Positions 46,442 to 55,617 of a DNA stretch of 64,000 nucleotides are shown in pieces (position 1 is the first letter of the stretch; each line of letters starts with the position of its first letter). This DNA comes from Dyella_A sp051962475 (GTDB lineage: Bacteria; Pseudomonadota; Gammaproteobacteria; Xanthomonadales; Rhodanobacteraceae), in assembly GCF_051962475.1 (NCBI RefSeq), contig NZ_JBQCCF010000056.1, forward strand, positions 35,703-99,702, read 5' to 3'. A program made the translations under genes and the position numbers. A model generated the notes under the pieces. The model did no database searches and was not told where the DNA came from. It worked only from the letters and a program-made list of their open reading frames with translations.

Positions 46442-47317
46442 ATGCGCAAGGGCGTCATTCTGGGTTTTGCCTGCTACGCGGCTTATGCGATCAGCGATGC
46501 CTGTGTGAAGTCGCTGCACGGGGCCCTGCCAGCCTACGAAACAGTGTTCTTCGGCGCCTTGCTGTGCCTCGGTGCCCTGCCCTTCATTCGCTCACCCGGC
46601 GATCGACTGCGCGACGTGGTGATCGCCAATCGTCCCGGTCTGTGGTGGGTGCGTGCGGTCACTGGCGCGGTGTGCAACATCGCCGCGGTGGTGGCCTTCA
46701 CTCTGCTGCCGATGGCGGAGACCTTCGCGCTGATCTTCCTGATGCCGATCTTCGTCACCCTGCTCTCGGTGGTGTTCCTCAAGGAGCACGTCGGCTGGCG
46801 GCGATGGACGGCCGTGGTGACCGGCTTCGTCGGCGTGCTGGTGGTGCTGCGGCCGGGCTTTCGGGCGTTGGGCCTGGGGCACCTCGCAGCCATCCTATGC
46901 GGCCTGTCCGGGGCGGTCTCGATGGTGGCGATGCGGCTGGCCGGGCAGCACGAAAAGCGCATCAGCCTGTACGGCGCCGGCGTGGTGGGCCCGCTGCTGA
47001 TCGGCGGACTGCTGATGCTGCCGCACTTCGTCTGGCCAGACCGGCACGCCTGGCTGCTGCTCCTGGGTTATGGCCTGATGCAGGGGCTGGCCGGTGTGCT
47101 GCTCATGCTGGCCACCCTGCTCGCTCCGGCCAATCGCATCGCGCCGACCCAGTACAGCCAGATGCTGTGGGCGATCGGCTTCGGTTACTGGCTGTTCGGC
47201 GACCGGCTGGACTGGCCGATGCTGGTCGGCATTGCGCTGATCTTTGGCGCCGGCCTGTTTACCCTGGTGCGCGAGGGACAGGTCACCCCGTGGTGGCGTC
47301 GGCAGAAGCTGGTGTGA
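46442..47317 (+). CDS. EamA-family DMT transporter
   Basis: The 291-residue protein has ten hydrophobic segments formed by two EamA repeats, with typical sequence at the helix 4-5 junction (FALIFLMPIFVTLLSVVFLKEHVG) and its counterpart in the second half (PTQYSQMLWAIGFGYWLFGDRLD). Such proteins export amino acids, nucleotides or other metabolites across the inner membrane; the substrate is unknown. An AGGA site precedes the ATG by seven bases. Confidence 0.88.
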   Translation: MRKGVILGFACYAAYAISDACVKSLHGALPAYETVFFGALLCLGALPFIRSPGDRLRDVVIANRPGLWWVRAVTGAVCNIAAVVAFTLLPMAETFALIFLMPIFVTLLSVVFLKEHVGWRRWTAVVTGFVGVLVVLRPGFRALGLGHLAAILCGLSGAVSMVAMRLAGQHEKRISLYGAGVVGPLLIGGLLMLPHFVWPDRHAWLLLLGYGLMQGLAGVLLMLATLLAPANRIAPTQYSQMLWAIGFGYWLFGDRLDWPMLVGIALIFGAGLFTLVREGQVTPWWRRQKLV

Positions 47318-47378
47318 GTGCGCTTGTCGCCGGCGATGCGGATTGGCAGACTGCCCCGCCTTCCCGCGCGTGCACGCC

Positions 47379-48258
47379 ATGACTCCGTCCCGCCTCGAGC
47401 TCTCTCCCATCGTCGCCGGCCTGTGGCGGCTCACCGAATGGCAGCTCGACGTCGCCGGCCGCGTGCGCTGGATCGAACAGGCCATGGATCTGGGCATCAG
47501 CAGCTTCGACCATGCGGACATCTACGGCGACTACCGCGCCGAGGCCCTGTTCGGCGAGGCCCTGAAGGCCGCGCCCGGCCTGCGCCGGCGCATGCAGCTG
47601 GTGAGCAAATGCGGCATCCGGCTCCGCTCTGCCGACCTGCCCTACCGGCTCAATCACTACGACACTTCGGCCGCCTACGTGCGCGCGCAGGTCGAGCGCT
47701 CACTGGTCAACCTGCACACCGAGCAGCTCGACCTGGTGCTGATCCACCGCCCGGACTACCTGATGGATGCGGCCGCGCTCGCGGAGAGCGTTCCGCACGC
47801 TGACCGCCGAAGGCAAGGTTCTCCACTGGGGCGTGTCCAACCACCGCGCCAGCCAGTTCGAGCTGCTGCATCGCCACTACCCGCTGGCAACCAACCAGAT
47901 CGAACTCTCACCGCTGGCGCTGGACGCACTCGACGACGGCACGCTCGACCAGGCCCAGGCGCTGGGCCTGCGCCCGATGGTCTGGTCGCCGCTGGCCGGC
48001 GGCCGGCTGTTCAGCGGCAAGGAACCGCGCACCGTGCGGGTCCGCGAGGAAATGAGCTCGATCGCGGCACGACTCGGCGTCAGCCTCGCCACGCTGGCCT
48101 ATGCCTGGGTGCTTCGCCATCCATCCCGTCCCCATCCGATCACCGGCACCGGCCGCATCGAGGGCCTCGCCGAGGCCGTGGCCGCGCTTTCGCTACCGCT
48201 GGAGGCCGAGGACTGGTACGCGATCTGGACCGCCAGCCAGGGCCATCCGGTTCCCTGA
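47379..48258 (+). pseudogene. Aldo/keto reductase (YdhF-like) broken by a +1 frameshift
   Basis: The first part, from ATG 47379, reads a normal aldo/keto reductase N-terminus with the catalytic set Asp/Tyr in FDHADIYGDYRAE, Lys in LVSKCGI and His in VLIHRPDYLMDAAALAE. At about 47787 the frame is lost. The rest of the enzyme (AFRTLTAEGKVLHWGVSNHR through YAWVLRHPSRPHPITGTG) continues in the next frame to 48258. One extra base in gagAgcg explains it. Codon use on both sides looks intact, so it is a very recent mutation or a sequencing error. The intact protein would be about 292 residues. Confidence 0.85.
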
Positions 48259-48337
48259 CTGCATCGCGCATCAGGTGACCGGCCACCGCGCGCAGGTTCA
48301 AAGCTTCGTCGGCGACATCGTCGGCGCGCCGCTGACG

Positions 48338-49261
48338 TCACCGGTTGCTGACCCCGTGCGGCACGTGGCCCGTCGCCACGTGCTTGCGCGCGGATTCCAC
48401 GTTGGCCGGCGAATCGTCGAAGAAGATGTCGGCGCCGAAGGCGTCCAGGAACGGTCCCTTGTCGCGACCACCGAGGAACAAGGCTTCGTCGATACGCACG
48501 CCCCACTTGCGCAGCGTGAGGATCACCCGCTTGTGAGCTGGCGCCGAGCGGGCGGTGACCAACGCTGTGCGGATCGGCGAGTTCTCGGCCGGGAACGCCG
48601 CCTGCAGGCGGTGCACGGCGGTGAGGAAACCACGGAACGGCCCCACCGAAAGCGGCTCGGCGGCACGCGCATGTTCGCTGCGGTGGAACGCATCCAGGCC
48701 CTCCTCGCGCGACACCCGCTCACCCTCGTCGCCGAAGATCACCGCATCGCCGTCGAAGGCGATGCGCAGTTGCTCGCTGGCCCGCGGTGGCGCCGTGCTG
48801 GGCAGGATCGTCGCCGCCGCCACCCCCGCCGCCAGCGCGCGGCCGACGTCTTCGGCGTTGGCGGACAGGAACAGGTCGGCCTTGAACGGGGCGATGTAGT
48901 CAGAGGTCGGCGCGCCGCTGGTAAACGCGGCGCGACTGATCTGCAACCCGTAATGCTGGATGGCGTTGAAGATGCGCAGCCCCGTGTCGCCGGAGTTGCG
49001 TGATAGCAGGATTACCTCCACTGGCGGCACGTCGCCGGCCAGCTTGTTGAGGCCGAGCAGCTTCTGCACCAGCGGAAACGCTACGCCCGGTTTGAGGATC
49101 TCTTCCTCGTGCTCGATCTGGAAGCTGCGATAGGCATCCAGGCCGTCACGCTCGAACAGCTCGTGGCTGTCGCCTAGGTCGAACAGTGCGCGCGAGGAAA
49201 TGGCCACCACCAGCCGGTTGTCGCTGGTGGAGGAAGGATCGTGGGCGGTGGTTCGGGACAT
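48338..49261 (-). CDS. Cytosolic 5'-nucleotidase (cN-I family)
   Basis: The 307-residue protein matches the 5'-nucleotidase family related to eukaryotic cN-I: N-terminal VVAISSRALFDLGDSH, the motif RIAFDGDAVIFGDEGE, and the C-terminal HAD-like segment ADIFFDDSPANVESA. It would dephosphorylate AMP or other nucleoside 5'-monophosphates. Its gene lies 72 bases downstream of nadK on the same strand, so the two may be co-transcribed and both affect nucleotide and NAD(P) pools; that link is inference. Confidence 0.85.
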   Translation of the reverse strand: MSRTTAHDPSSTSDNRLVVAISSRALFDLGDSHELFERDGLDAYRSFQIEHEEEILKPGVAFPLVQKLLGLNKLAGDVPPVEVILLSRNSGDTGLRIFNAIQHYGLQISRAAFTSGAPTSDYIAPFKADLFLSANAEDVGRALAAGVAAATILPSTAPPRASEQLRIAFDGDAVIFGDEGERVSREEGLDAFHRSEHARAAEPLSVGPFRGFLTAVHRLQAAFPAENSPIRTALVTARSAPAHKRVILTLRKWGVRIDEALFLGGRDKGPFLDAFGADIFFDDSPANVESARKHVATGHVPHGVSNR

Positions 49262-49333
49262 GGGATCAATCTAGCGCAACCGGCGCGGCTTGCGTGGCGC
49301 AGATGGCTGCATCGTTCGCGTTGAGCGAGGCGC

Positions 49334-50095
49334 TCAATCCGCCGCGAACTGCTCGTCGAGAATGCGCTGCTCCAGGTTGTGCTCCGGGTCGAACAGCAGC
49401 CGCACGCCGTGTTCGCGCGACTGCCGGATGCGCACCTCGCGCACGTGGCGCACCTCGTGGAAATCCGCCGTGGCGCTGACCGGACGCTTGCCAGGATCGA
49501 GCACCCGAAGCCCCACCTCGGTCAGATGCGGCAGGATCGCGCCACGCCAGCGGCGTGGGCGGAACGGGCTGATCGGGGTCAGGGCGAGCACGTTGGCGTC
49601 CAGCGGCAGGATCGGTCCGTGGGCGGACAGGTTGTACGCCGTGGAGCCGGCCGGCGTGGACACCAGGATCCCGTCGCACACCAGGTTGGCGAGCTTCACC
49701 GTGTCGTTGAGCTTCACCTCCAGGTGCGCGGCCTGGTTGCTCTGGCGCAACAGCGACACCTCGTTGAACGCGATCGCCGAGGCCACATCGCCGTCGGCGT
49801 TGGTGGTGTGCATTTCCAGCGGGTACAACGTGGCGACGTGGGCCAGTGCGATACGACCGGCGAGGTCATCGAGCCGGTGCTTGTTCATGAGAAAACCCAC
49901 CCGTCCGAGCTTCATGCCGTAGACCGGCAGGTGCAGGTCGCGATAGGCGTGCAGGGTACGCAGCATGAAGCCGTCGCCGCCCAGCGCCACGATCACCTCG
50001 GCCTGCGCCACTGGCACATCGCCGTACCGCTCGGTCAGCTTGCGTCGCGCCTGCTGGGCGACGGGAGTCTCGCTGGCGACAAAGGCAAATCGCAT
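49334..50095 (-). CDS. nadK: NAD kinase
   Basis: The 253-residue enzyme phosphorylates NAD to NADP. It has the GGDG motif (VIVALGGDGFMLRTLHAY), the second conserved region (VCDGILVSTPAGSTAYNLSAHGP) and LTPISPFRPRRW. It is shorter than E. coli NadK (292), mainly at the N-terminus, as in alphaproteobacterial- and xanthomonad-type NadK. The ATG at 50095 replaces an upstream GTG. It lies 86 bases after the NAD-glutamate dehydrogenase gene. Confidence 0.93.
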   Translation of the reverse strand: MRFAFVASETPVAQQARRKLTERYGDVPVAQAEVIVALGGDGFMLRTLHAYRDLHLPVYGMKLGRVGFLMNKHRLDDLAGRIALAHVATLYPLEMHTTNADGDVASAIAFNEVSLLRQSNQAAHLEVKLNDTVKLANLVCDGILVSTPAGSTAYNLSAHGPILPLDANVLALTPISPFRPRRWRGAILPHLTEVGLRVLDPGKRPVSATADFHEVRHVREVRIRQSREHGVRLLFDPEHNLEQRILDEQFAAD

Positions 50096-50181
50096 GGACG
50101 GGGCGGCCACCGGGAAGGTGCGCCGAGCTTACAGGAGGGCCGCGCCGTCTCGCGACGGCGCGGCCTCATGCAAAGTGTCGA

Positions 50182-53100
50182 TCAACCCACCGGCACCTGC
50201 GCGAGCTGGGCCAGCCGGCGAACCGCCACAGAAGCGATCGGATAATCCGCGTTCTGCGTGAGGATCTCCGCCAGCATGGTGCGGGTGTACTTGAGCGTGG
50301 CATCGTCGCGCTCCAGCCACGCTTGCACCGGCGAGCGGTCGGCCTGATCGCCGCACAGCGCCAGCACCTGCAGCGCCAGGGCTCGATGCTGATGGTTGAG
50401 CTCATCCAGCAGCGAACCGCGCGCCTGGGCGTGCCAGTGACCTTCCACCGGCAGCGCCTCGATCTGGTCGCGCAGCCATTCCAGGTCGAGCGCCTCGCCC
50501 AGTTCGTAGAACACGGTGGCGACCTTGGCGATCGGCGCCCCGCTCTGCTGGGCCACCTCCACCATGTCCAGCGCCGCACGCAGTTCGGACAGCCGCGCGA
50601 GCCGCACCGCCAGCTCGGTGGGCAGGCCCAGGCCTTCCCACTTCTCCTGGCTGCACTCGAAGTCGCCCCGACCGGTGTCGGTGAGCGCCGCCGGCAAGGC
50701 CTTGCGCAGTTCGCTGACGTGGCTCTGGTAGCGCTCGACGTTGGCGGCGATGTCCAGCGTGCCGCCCGGCCGGTTGAGGAGCCAGCGGGTCATGTGGCGC
50801 AGCAGGTTCCAGATCTGCAGGATCGCGTCGATCTGCGTGTTCTCGGCCACCTGGCTGTCCAGCCCTTCGATCTGCGCCCACAGCTCGCGGGCGTCGAGGA
50901 TCTCGCGGGCCGCGGTATAAGCCTTAGCAATCGCTGCCGGCCCCTGTCCAGTGTCTTCCTGCATGCGCATCATGAAGGTGGCGCCCATGCGGTTGATCGT
51001 CGAGTTGGTCACCGCGGTGGCGATGATCTCGCGCTTCAGACGATGGCGCTGCATGTGCTCGGCGTACTTCTCGTGCAGCGGCTCGGGGAAGTAGCGCACC
51101 AGTTCCTTGGACAGATACGGATCTTCCGGCACGTCCGACTCGAGCAACTGCTGGAACAGCTTGATCTTGTCGTACGACAGCAGCACCGAGAGTTCCGGCC
51201 GGGTCAAGCCCTGGCCGCGTGCCTTGCGCTCGGTCAGTTCCGCGTCGCTGGGCAGGTTCTCCACCTGGCGGTCGAGCAGGCCCTCGCCTTCCAGCGTGCG
51301 GATGAAGTGCGCCATCGAGCCGATGCGCTTGATCGACTGGTGCTCCATCAGCGTGATCGCCTGGTTCTGGCGATAGTTGTCCCATAGCACCAGCTGGCCG
51401 ACCTCGTCGGTCATCACGCGCAGCTGCTCGTTGCGCGCCTCGTCGGTGAGCTCGCCGCGCTGCACGGCGTCGCCGAGCAGGATCTTGATGTTCACCTCAT
51501 GGTCGGAGGTGTCCACGCCGGCGGAGTTGTCGATGAAGTCGGTGTTGAGCAGCACGCCGTGCTGGGCCGCCTCGATGCGGCCCTTCTGGGTCATGCCCAG
51601 GTTGCCGCCCTCGCCCACTATCTTGCAGCGCAGCTCGGCGCCGTTGACGCGCAGCGCGTTGTTGGCGCGGTCGCCCACGTCGGCATGGGTTTCGCTAGAT
51701 GCCTTGACGTAAGTGCCGATGCCGCCGTTCCACAGCAGGTCGACCGGCGCCTTGAGGATGGCGCTGAGCAGTTCGGTCGGCGCCAGCTGGGTGACGTCAG
51801 CCTTGATGCCGAGCACGGCGCGCACTTCCGGCGAGATCGGGATCGATTTGGCGCTGCGCGAATACACACCGCCACCGGCGGAGATCAGCGATTTGTCGTA
51901 ATCCTCCCAGCTCGAACGCGGCAGCTTGAACATGCGCTCGCGCTCGATGAAGGAGCGCTCCACGTCCGGCGCCGGATCGAGGAACACGTGGCGGTGATCG
52001 AATGCCGCCACCAGCTTGATGTGGCGCGACAGCAGCATGCCGTTGCCGAACACGTCGCCGGACATGTCGCCGATGCCCACGCAGGTGAAATCCTGCGTCT
52101 GCGAGTCGCGACCCAGCGCGCGGAAGTGGCGCTTGACCGACTCCCACGCACCCTTGGCGGTGATGCCCATCGCCTTGTGGTCGTAGCCGTTGGAGCCGCC
52201 GGAAGCGAACGCATCACCCAGCCAGAAACCGTGCGCCACCGAGATCGCGTTGGCGATATCGGAGAACGTTGCCGTGCCCTTGTCGGCGGCCACCACCAGA
52301 TACGGATCGTCCTGGTCGTGACGCACCACGTCGTGTGGCGGCACCACCTGGCCTTCGACCAGGTTGTCGGTGATGTCGAGCAGGCCGGCGATGAACAGGC
52401 GGTAGCAGGCGATGCCCTCGGCCTGCTGCGCGTCGCGATCGCCGCCTTCGGGCGGGTTCTTGACGTAGAAGCCCCCCTTCGAGCCGACCGGCACGATCAC
52501 GGTGTTCTTCACCATCTGCGCCTTCACCAGGCCCAGCACCTCGGTGCGGAAATCCTCGCGACGGTCGGACCAGCGCAGGCCACCGCGCGCCACCGGACCG
52601 AAGCGCAGGTGCACGCCTTCCACCCGCGGTGAGTAAACGAAGATCTCGCGGTACGGTACCGGCTTGGGTGCGTCGGGTACGCGGTGCGAGTCGAACTTGA
52701 AACTGATGTACGGGCGATGCTTGCCGTCCCACAGCTGGAAGTAGCTGGTACGCAGCGTGGCGCTCATCACGTCGAGATAGCTCTTGACGATGCGCTCGTC
52801 ATCCAGGCTCGCCACGTCGTCGAGCAGCGTGCGCAGCGCTTCAGTCAGCACCTGCACCTGCTCGGCGCGGGGCTTAGCCAGGCAGGCGACCATGCCATCG
52901 ACCAGCTCCGGCCGCGCGTTGCGCGTGGCCTCGGGGATCAGCGCCAGCATCTCACGGCGCAGGTCTTCACCGGCGCGGGCCAGCTCGTCGGCGGACAGCT
53001 GCTCGCGACGCGGATCGAACTTGGCGTGGAACAGCTCGATCAGCACACCGGCGATTGCCGGATAGCGGTTGAGCGTAGCTTCCATGTAAGTCTGCGAGAA

Positions 53101-55104
53101 CGCGATGCCCACCTGCTGCAGGTACTTGCAGTAGCCGCGCAGCATGGCGATCTGGCGCCAGTCGGCCTGGGCGAACAGCACCAGATTGTTGAAGCCGTCG
53201 CTCTCGGCCTGGCCTCGCCACAACGCCTCGAAGGCGCGTTCGAAACGGTCGCGCACGTGTTCCAGCTCGAAGCTCAGCGGCTGCTTGGGCTTGAGCTCGA
53301 AGTCGTGCACGGTAAGCGGGTGATCCTTGTTCTCCAGGCTGTAGACATGCTCGGCGAGCATGCGCACACCCATGTTCTCCAGCATCGGCAGCGCCTCGGA
53401 GAGCGGAATCGGCTCGCCGAAGTGGATCACCTTGAAGCGCAACGAGCCGTCTTCGTGCCGGTACAGCGACATGCGGATCGCATCGTCGGCGTCCAGGCTG
53501 GAGAGCGCCTCGATGTCGGACGCCGCCACCGCCGGCGCCACCTCGTCGATATAGCCCGGCGGCATCGCACGGGCATAGCGGTTGGCGAGCACCACGCCCT
53601 GGTGGGCGCCGAGCTTGCGCACCAGCAGATCACGCACCTCGTCCTGCCAGTTGCGCACGATGCGGGCCACGCCTTCCTCCAGCACGTGCACGTCGTAGGC
53701 GACCTGTTCGCCCACGCGCGGACGCACCACCACGTGCAAGCGCGCCAGGGCGGCCTCGCCCATCTGCACGGCCGAATCGAGCTCTTCGCCGTGCAGCGCA
53801 TCGCGCAGCAGGCCCTCGATGCGCTCGCGCACCGTGGTGTTGAAGCGCTCACGCGGCACGAACACCATGCAGGTGAAGAAGCGCCCGTAGCGGTCGCGAC
53901 GCACGAACAGGCGCGTATGCGCGCGCTGGCGCAGCTCCAGAATGCCGGTCACCGCCTGATAAAGCTCGTCTTCGTTGGACTGGAACAGCTCGTCTCGCGG
54001 CAGCGTCTCAAGGATGTGGCGCAGCGACTTGCCCGAGTAGGAGTCGCGCTTGAGGCCGGAGCGGCCCAGCACCGCTTCCACCTTCTCACGTACCAGCGGC
54101 ACGTCCTGCGGACGCGCCATGTAGGCGTTGGAAGAGAACAGGCCGAGGAAGCGCTGCTCGGCCACCGGCTTGCCGCTGGCGTCGAAACGCAGCACACCGA
54201 CGTAGTCCATGTGGCCCGGACGATGTACCTGCGAGCGCGCATTGGTCTTAGTCAGGATCACCGGCTCGATCGTGCCGGTGCGGGCGGCATCGGTGCGGCC
54301 TAGCGAGCTCAGCGAGCGCGGCGCGAGCGAGCGCTCGTTGCCAGCGAGAATGCCCAGCCCGGAACCTTCCACCGACTGCAGCACCTCGCCCGCCTCACCC
54401 TGGCGTACTTCGTACTCGCGAAAGCCGAGGAAGGTGAAGTTGTCGTCAGCCAGCCAGCGCAGGAACTCGCTCGACTCCGTGGCAGCCGTCGTCGGCAGCC
54501 CGGCACGCGAGGGCAGATCCGCGGCGATGGCCAGCGCCTTGTCGCGCATCGCAGCCCAGTCGCGCACGGCCAGGCGCACGTCGTCCAGCGCCGTCTCGAT
54601 GCGCGCCTTGAGCGTATCCTGCGCTTCGCCATCGGCCAGGCGATCGATCTCGAAGTGCATCACCGATTCGGCAGCCGCTCTGTCCTCACCGAGCGCCAGC
54701 ATGCGTCCGGCGTCGTCGCGGCGTACCTTCACTACCGGATGGATCACGGCGTGGATCTGCAACTCGGCTGCCAGGATCATGCTGACCGTATCGACCAGGA
54801 ACGGCGTGTCGTCGGTCGCCACCTCCACCACGCTGCGGCCGTCATGGCCGCTTTCCGGATTGATGACCCGCACCGCGGCGCGGCCGGGCTGGCGCTGCCG
54901 CAGGAAGTCGAGCAGGTCGAGCACCAGTTCGGCCCACTCGGCCGGCAAGTGCAGCGACTCGTCACCCGCTGCAAGACGGGCGAAAAAAGCGCGGATAAAA
55001 AATTGCGCCTCCTGGAGGCGCTGGTCGGGCAAATCCTTTTTGCTGATTTCTTCGGCTACAGCTGCTGCGAGAGAGACATTTTCGGCCGCGCGGATCGCAT
55101 TCAT
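50182..55104 (-). CDS. Large NAD-specific glutamate dehydrogenase (GDH-180 class)
   Basis: The 1640-residue protein is the tetrameric 180-kDa class NAD-GDH first described in Streptomyces and Pseudomonas. An N-terminal region of about 700 residues holds ACT-like regulatory modules. The catalytic dehydrogenase segment lies at about 780-1250, with the Lys-containing NTVIVPVGSKGGFYVKNPPEG-type motif, VGIGDMSGDVFGNGML and GGGVYSRSAKSIPISPE, and a C-terminal helical region completes it. It deaminates glutamate to 2-oxoglutarate during amino-acid catabolism. Length and start (MNAIRAAENVSLAAAV) fit the family. Confidence 0.95.
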   Translation of the reverse strand: MNAIRAAENVSLAAAVAEEISKKDLPDQRLQEAQFFIRAFFARLAAGDESLHLPAEWAELVLDLLDFLRQRQPGRAAVRVINPESGHDGRSVVEVATDDTPFLVDTVSMILAAELQIHAVIHPVVKVRRDDAGRMLALGEDRAAAESVMHFEIDRLADGEAQDTLKARIETALDDVRLAVRDWAAMRDKALAIAADLPSRAGLPTTAATESSEFLRWLADDNFTFLGFREYEVRQGEAGEVLQSVEGSGLGILAGNERSLAPRSLSSLGRTDAARTGTIEPVILTKTNARSQVHRPGHMDYVGVLRFDASGKPVAEQRFLGLFSSNAYMARPQDVPLVREKVEAVLGRSGLKRDSYSGKSLRHILETLPRDELFQSNEDELYQAVTGILELRQRAHTRLFVRRDRYGRFFTCMVFVPRERFNTTVRERIEGLLRDALHGEELDSAVQMGEAALARLHVVVRPRVGEQVAYDVHVLEEGVARIVRNWQDEVRDLLVRKLGAHQGVVLANRYARAMPPGYIDEVAPAVAASDIEALSSLDADDAIRMSLYRHEDGSLRFKVIHFGEPIPLSEALPMLENMGVRMLAEHVYSLENKDHPLTVHDFELKPKQPLSFELEHVRDRFERAFEALWRGQAESDGFNNLVLFAQADWRQIAMLRGYCKYLQQVGIAFSQTYMEATLNRYPAIAGVLIELFHAKFDPRREQLSADELARAGEDLRREMLALIPEATRNARPELVDGMVACLAKPRAEQVQVLTEALRTLLDDVASLDDERIVKSYLDVMSATLRTSYFQLWDGKHRPYISFKFDSHRVPDAPKPVPYREIFVYSPRVEGVHLRFGPVARGGLRWSDRREDFRTEVLGLVKAQMVKNTVIVPVGSKGGFYVKNPPEGGDRDAQQAEGIACYRLFIAGLLDITDNLVEGQVVPPHDVVRHDQDDPYLVVAADKGTATFSDIANAISVAHGFWLGDAFASGGSNGYDHKAMGITAKGAWESVKRHFRALGRDSQTQDFTCVGIGDMSGDVFGNGMLLSRHIKLVAAFDHRHVFLDPAPDVERSFIERERMFKLPRSSWEDYDKSLISAGGGVYSRSAKSIPISPEVRAVLGIKADVTQLAPTELLSAILKAPVDLLWNGGIGTYVKASSETHADVGDRANNALRVNGAELRCKIVGEGGNLGMTQKGRIEAAQHGVLLNTDFIDNSAGVDTSDHEVNIKILLGDAVQRGELTDEARNEQLRVMTDEVGQLVLWDNYRQNQAITLMEHQSIKRIGSMAHFIRTLEGEGLLDRQVENLPSDAELTERKARGQGLTRPELSVLLSYDKIKLFQQLLESDVPEDPYLSKELVRYFPEPLHEKYAEHMQRHRLKREIIATAVTNSTINRMGATFMMRMQEDTGQGPAAIAKAYTAAREILDARELWAQIEGLDSQVAENTQIDAILQIWNLLRHMTRWLLNRPGGTLDIAANVERYQSHVSELRKALPAALTDTGRGDFECSQEKWEGLGLPTELAVRLARLSELRAALDMVEVAQQSGAPIAKVATVFYELGEALDLEWLRDQIEALPVEGHWHAQARGSLLDELNHQHRALALQVLALCGDQADRSPVQAWLERDDATLKYTRTMLAEILTQNADYPIASVAVRRLAQLAQVPVG

Positions 55105-55617
55105 GGCTTCTACTGTTCAGTGGAGGCAGAGGGGGAACAAAAAGCCTGCGAAGGATACGCTTCGCAACCGAGCGAATCCACCGCGCGGCGCGGTTTGCGG
55201 CCATGCTGTGGCGCATGGAAATTGGCCGATGCGCTCTCGCTTGCTCACGCTGCAATGCAATAAGAATTCGCTCCATGTGCCGGCATGCCGACGAAAAAAA
55301 CCGGCACCGATGCCGCACGAAGCAGGCGTGGCGACGTACCGCGACGGTGACGGCCGATGGCGCTGTACACAACCGGGGAGTTGTTGCAAGTGCGAAAAGC
55401 TGCCGTACCGAATGGCGCCGGTGACAGGACAAATTGTGAACTGCCGGGTATAGTGTCGCGATTATCCGCGCCGGTGACCCGCTGGCGATGCGCGTGCATC
55501 CGCCTGCCGCCGCGGAACTCAAATCTGCTCGACCCGATCTGCACCTGCGCCCCTCGGGACGCCGGCGAGGCGGCATGACGCACCCCATTCCCCGATCACG
55601 CAAGCTATGGAGTTTTC
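55105..55617. other. Divergent spacer between NAD-GDH and efflux genes; possible efflux promoter
   Basis: This 513-base stretch holds no convincing gene. A plus-strand promoter for the efflux genes is suggested by AGGACA (55426-55431) and TATAGT (55449-55454), 17 bases apart, giving a leader of about 155 bases. TGGAG at 55608-55612 is the ribosome-binding site of the adaptor gene. A short frame 55310-55453 contains a CCKC cluster but has no ribosome-binding site or recognised domain. No local regulator gene is present. I could not identify the GDH promoter. Confidence 0.5.

Noticed and set aside
52684..54303. 539-codon plus-strand frame opposite NAD-GDH
   Set aside because: Same kind of shadow; no ribosome-binding site, no recognisable domain, and it is covered by a full-length conserved gene.
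55310..55453. 47-codon frame with a CCKC cluster in the GDH-acrA spacer
   Set aside because: No ribosome-binding site, no known metal-binding domain context, and it ends at the likely acrA promoter.
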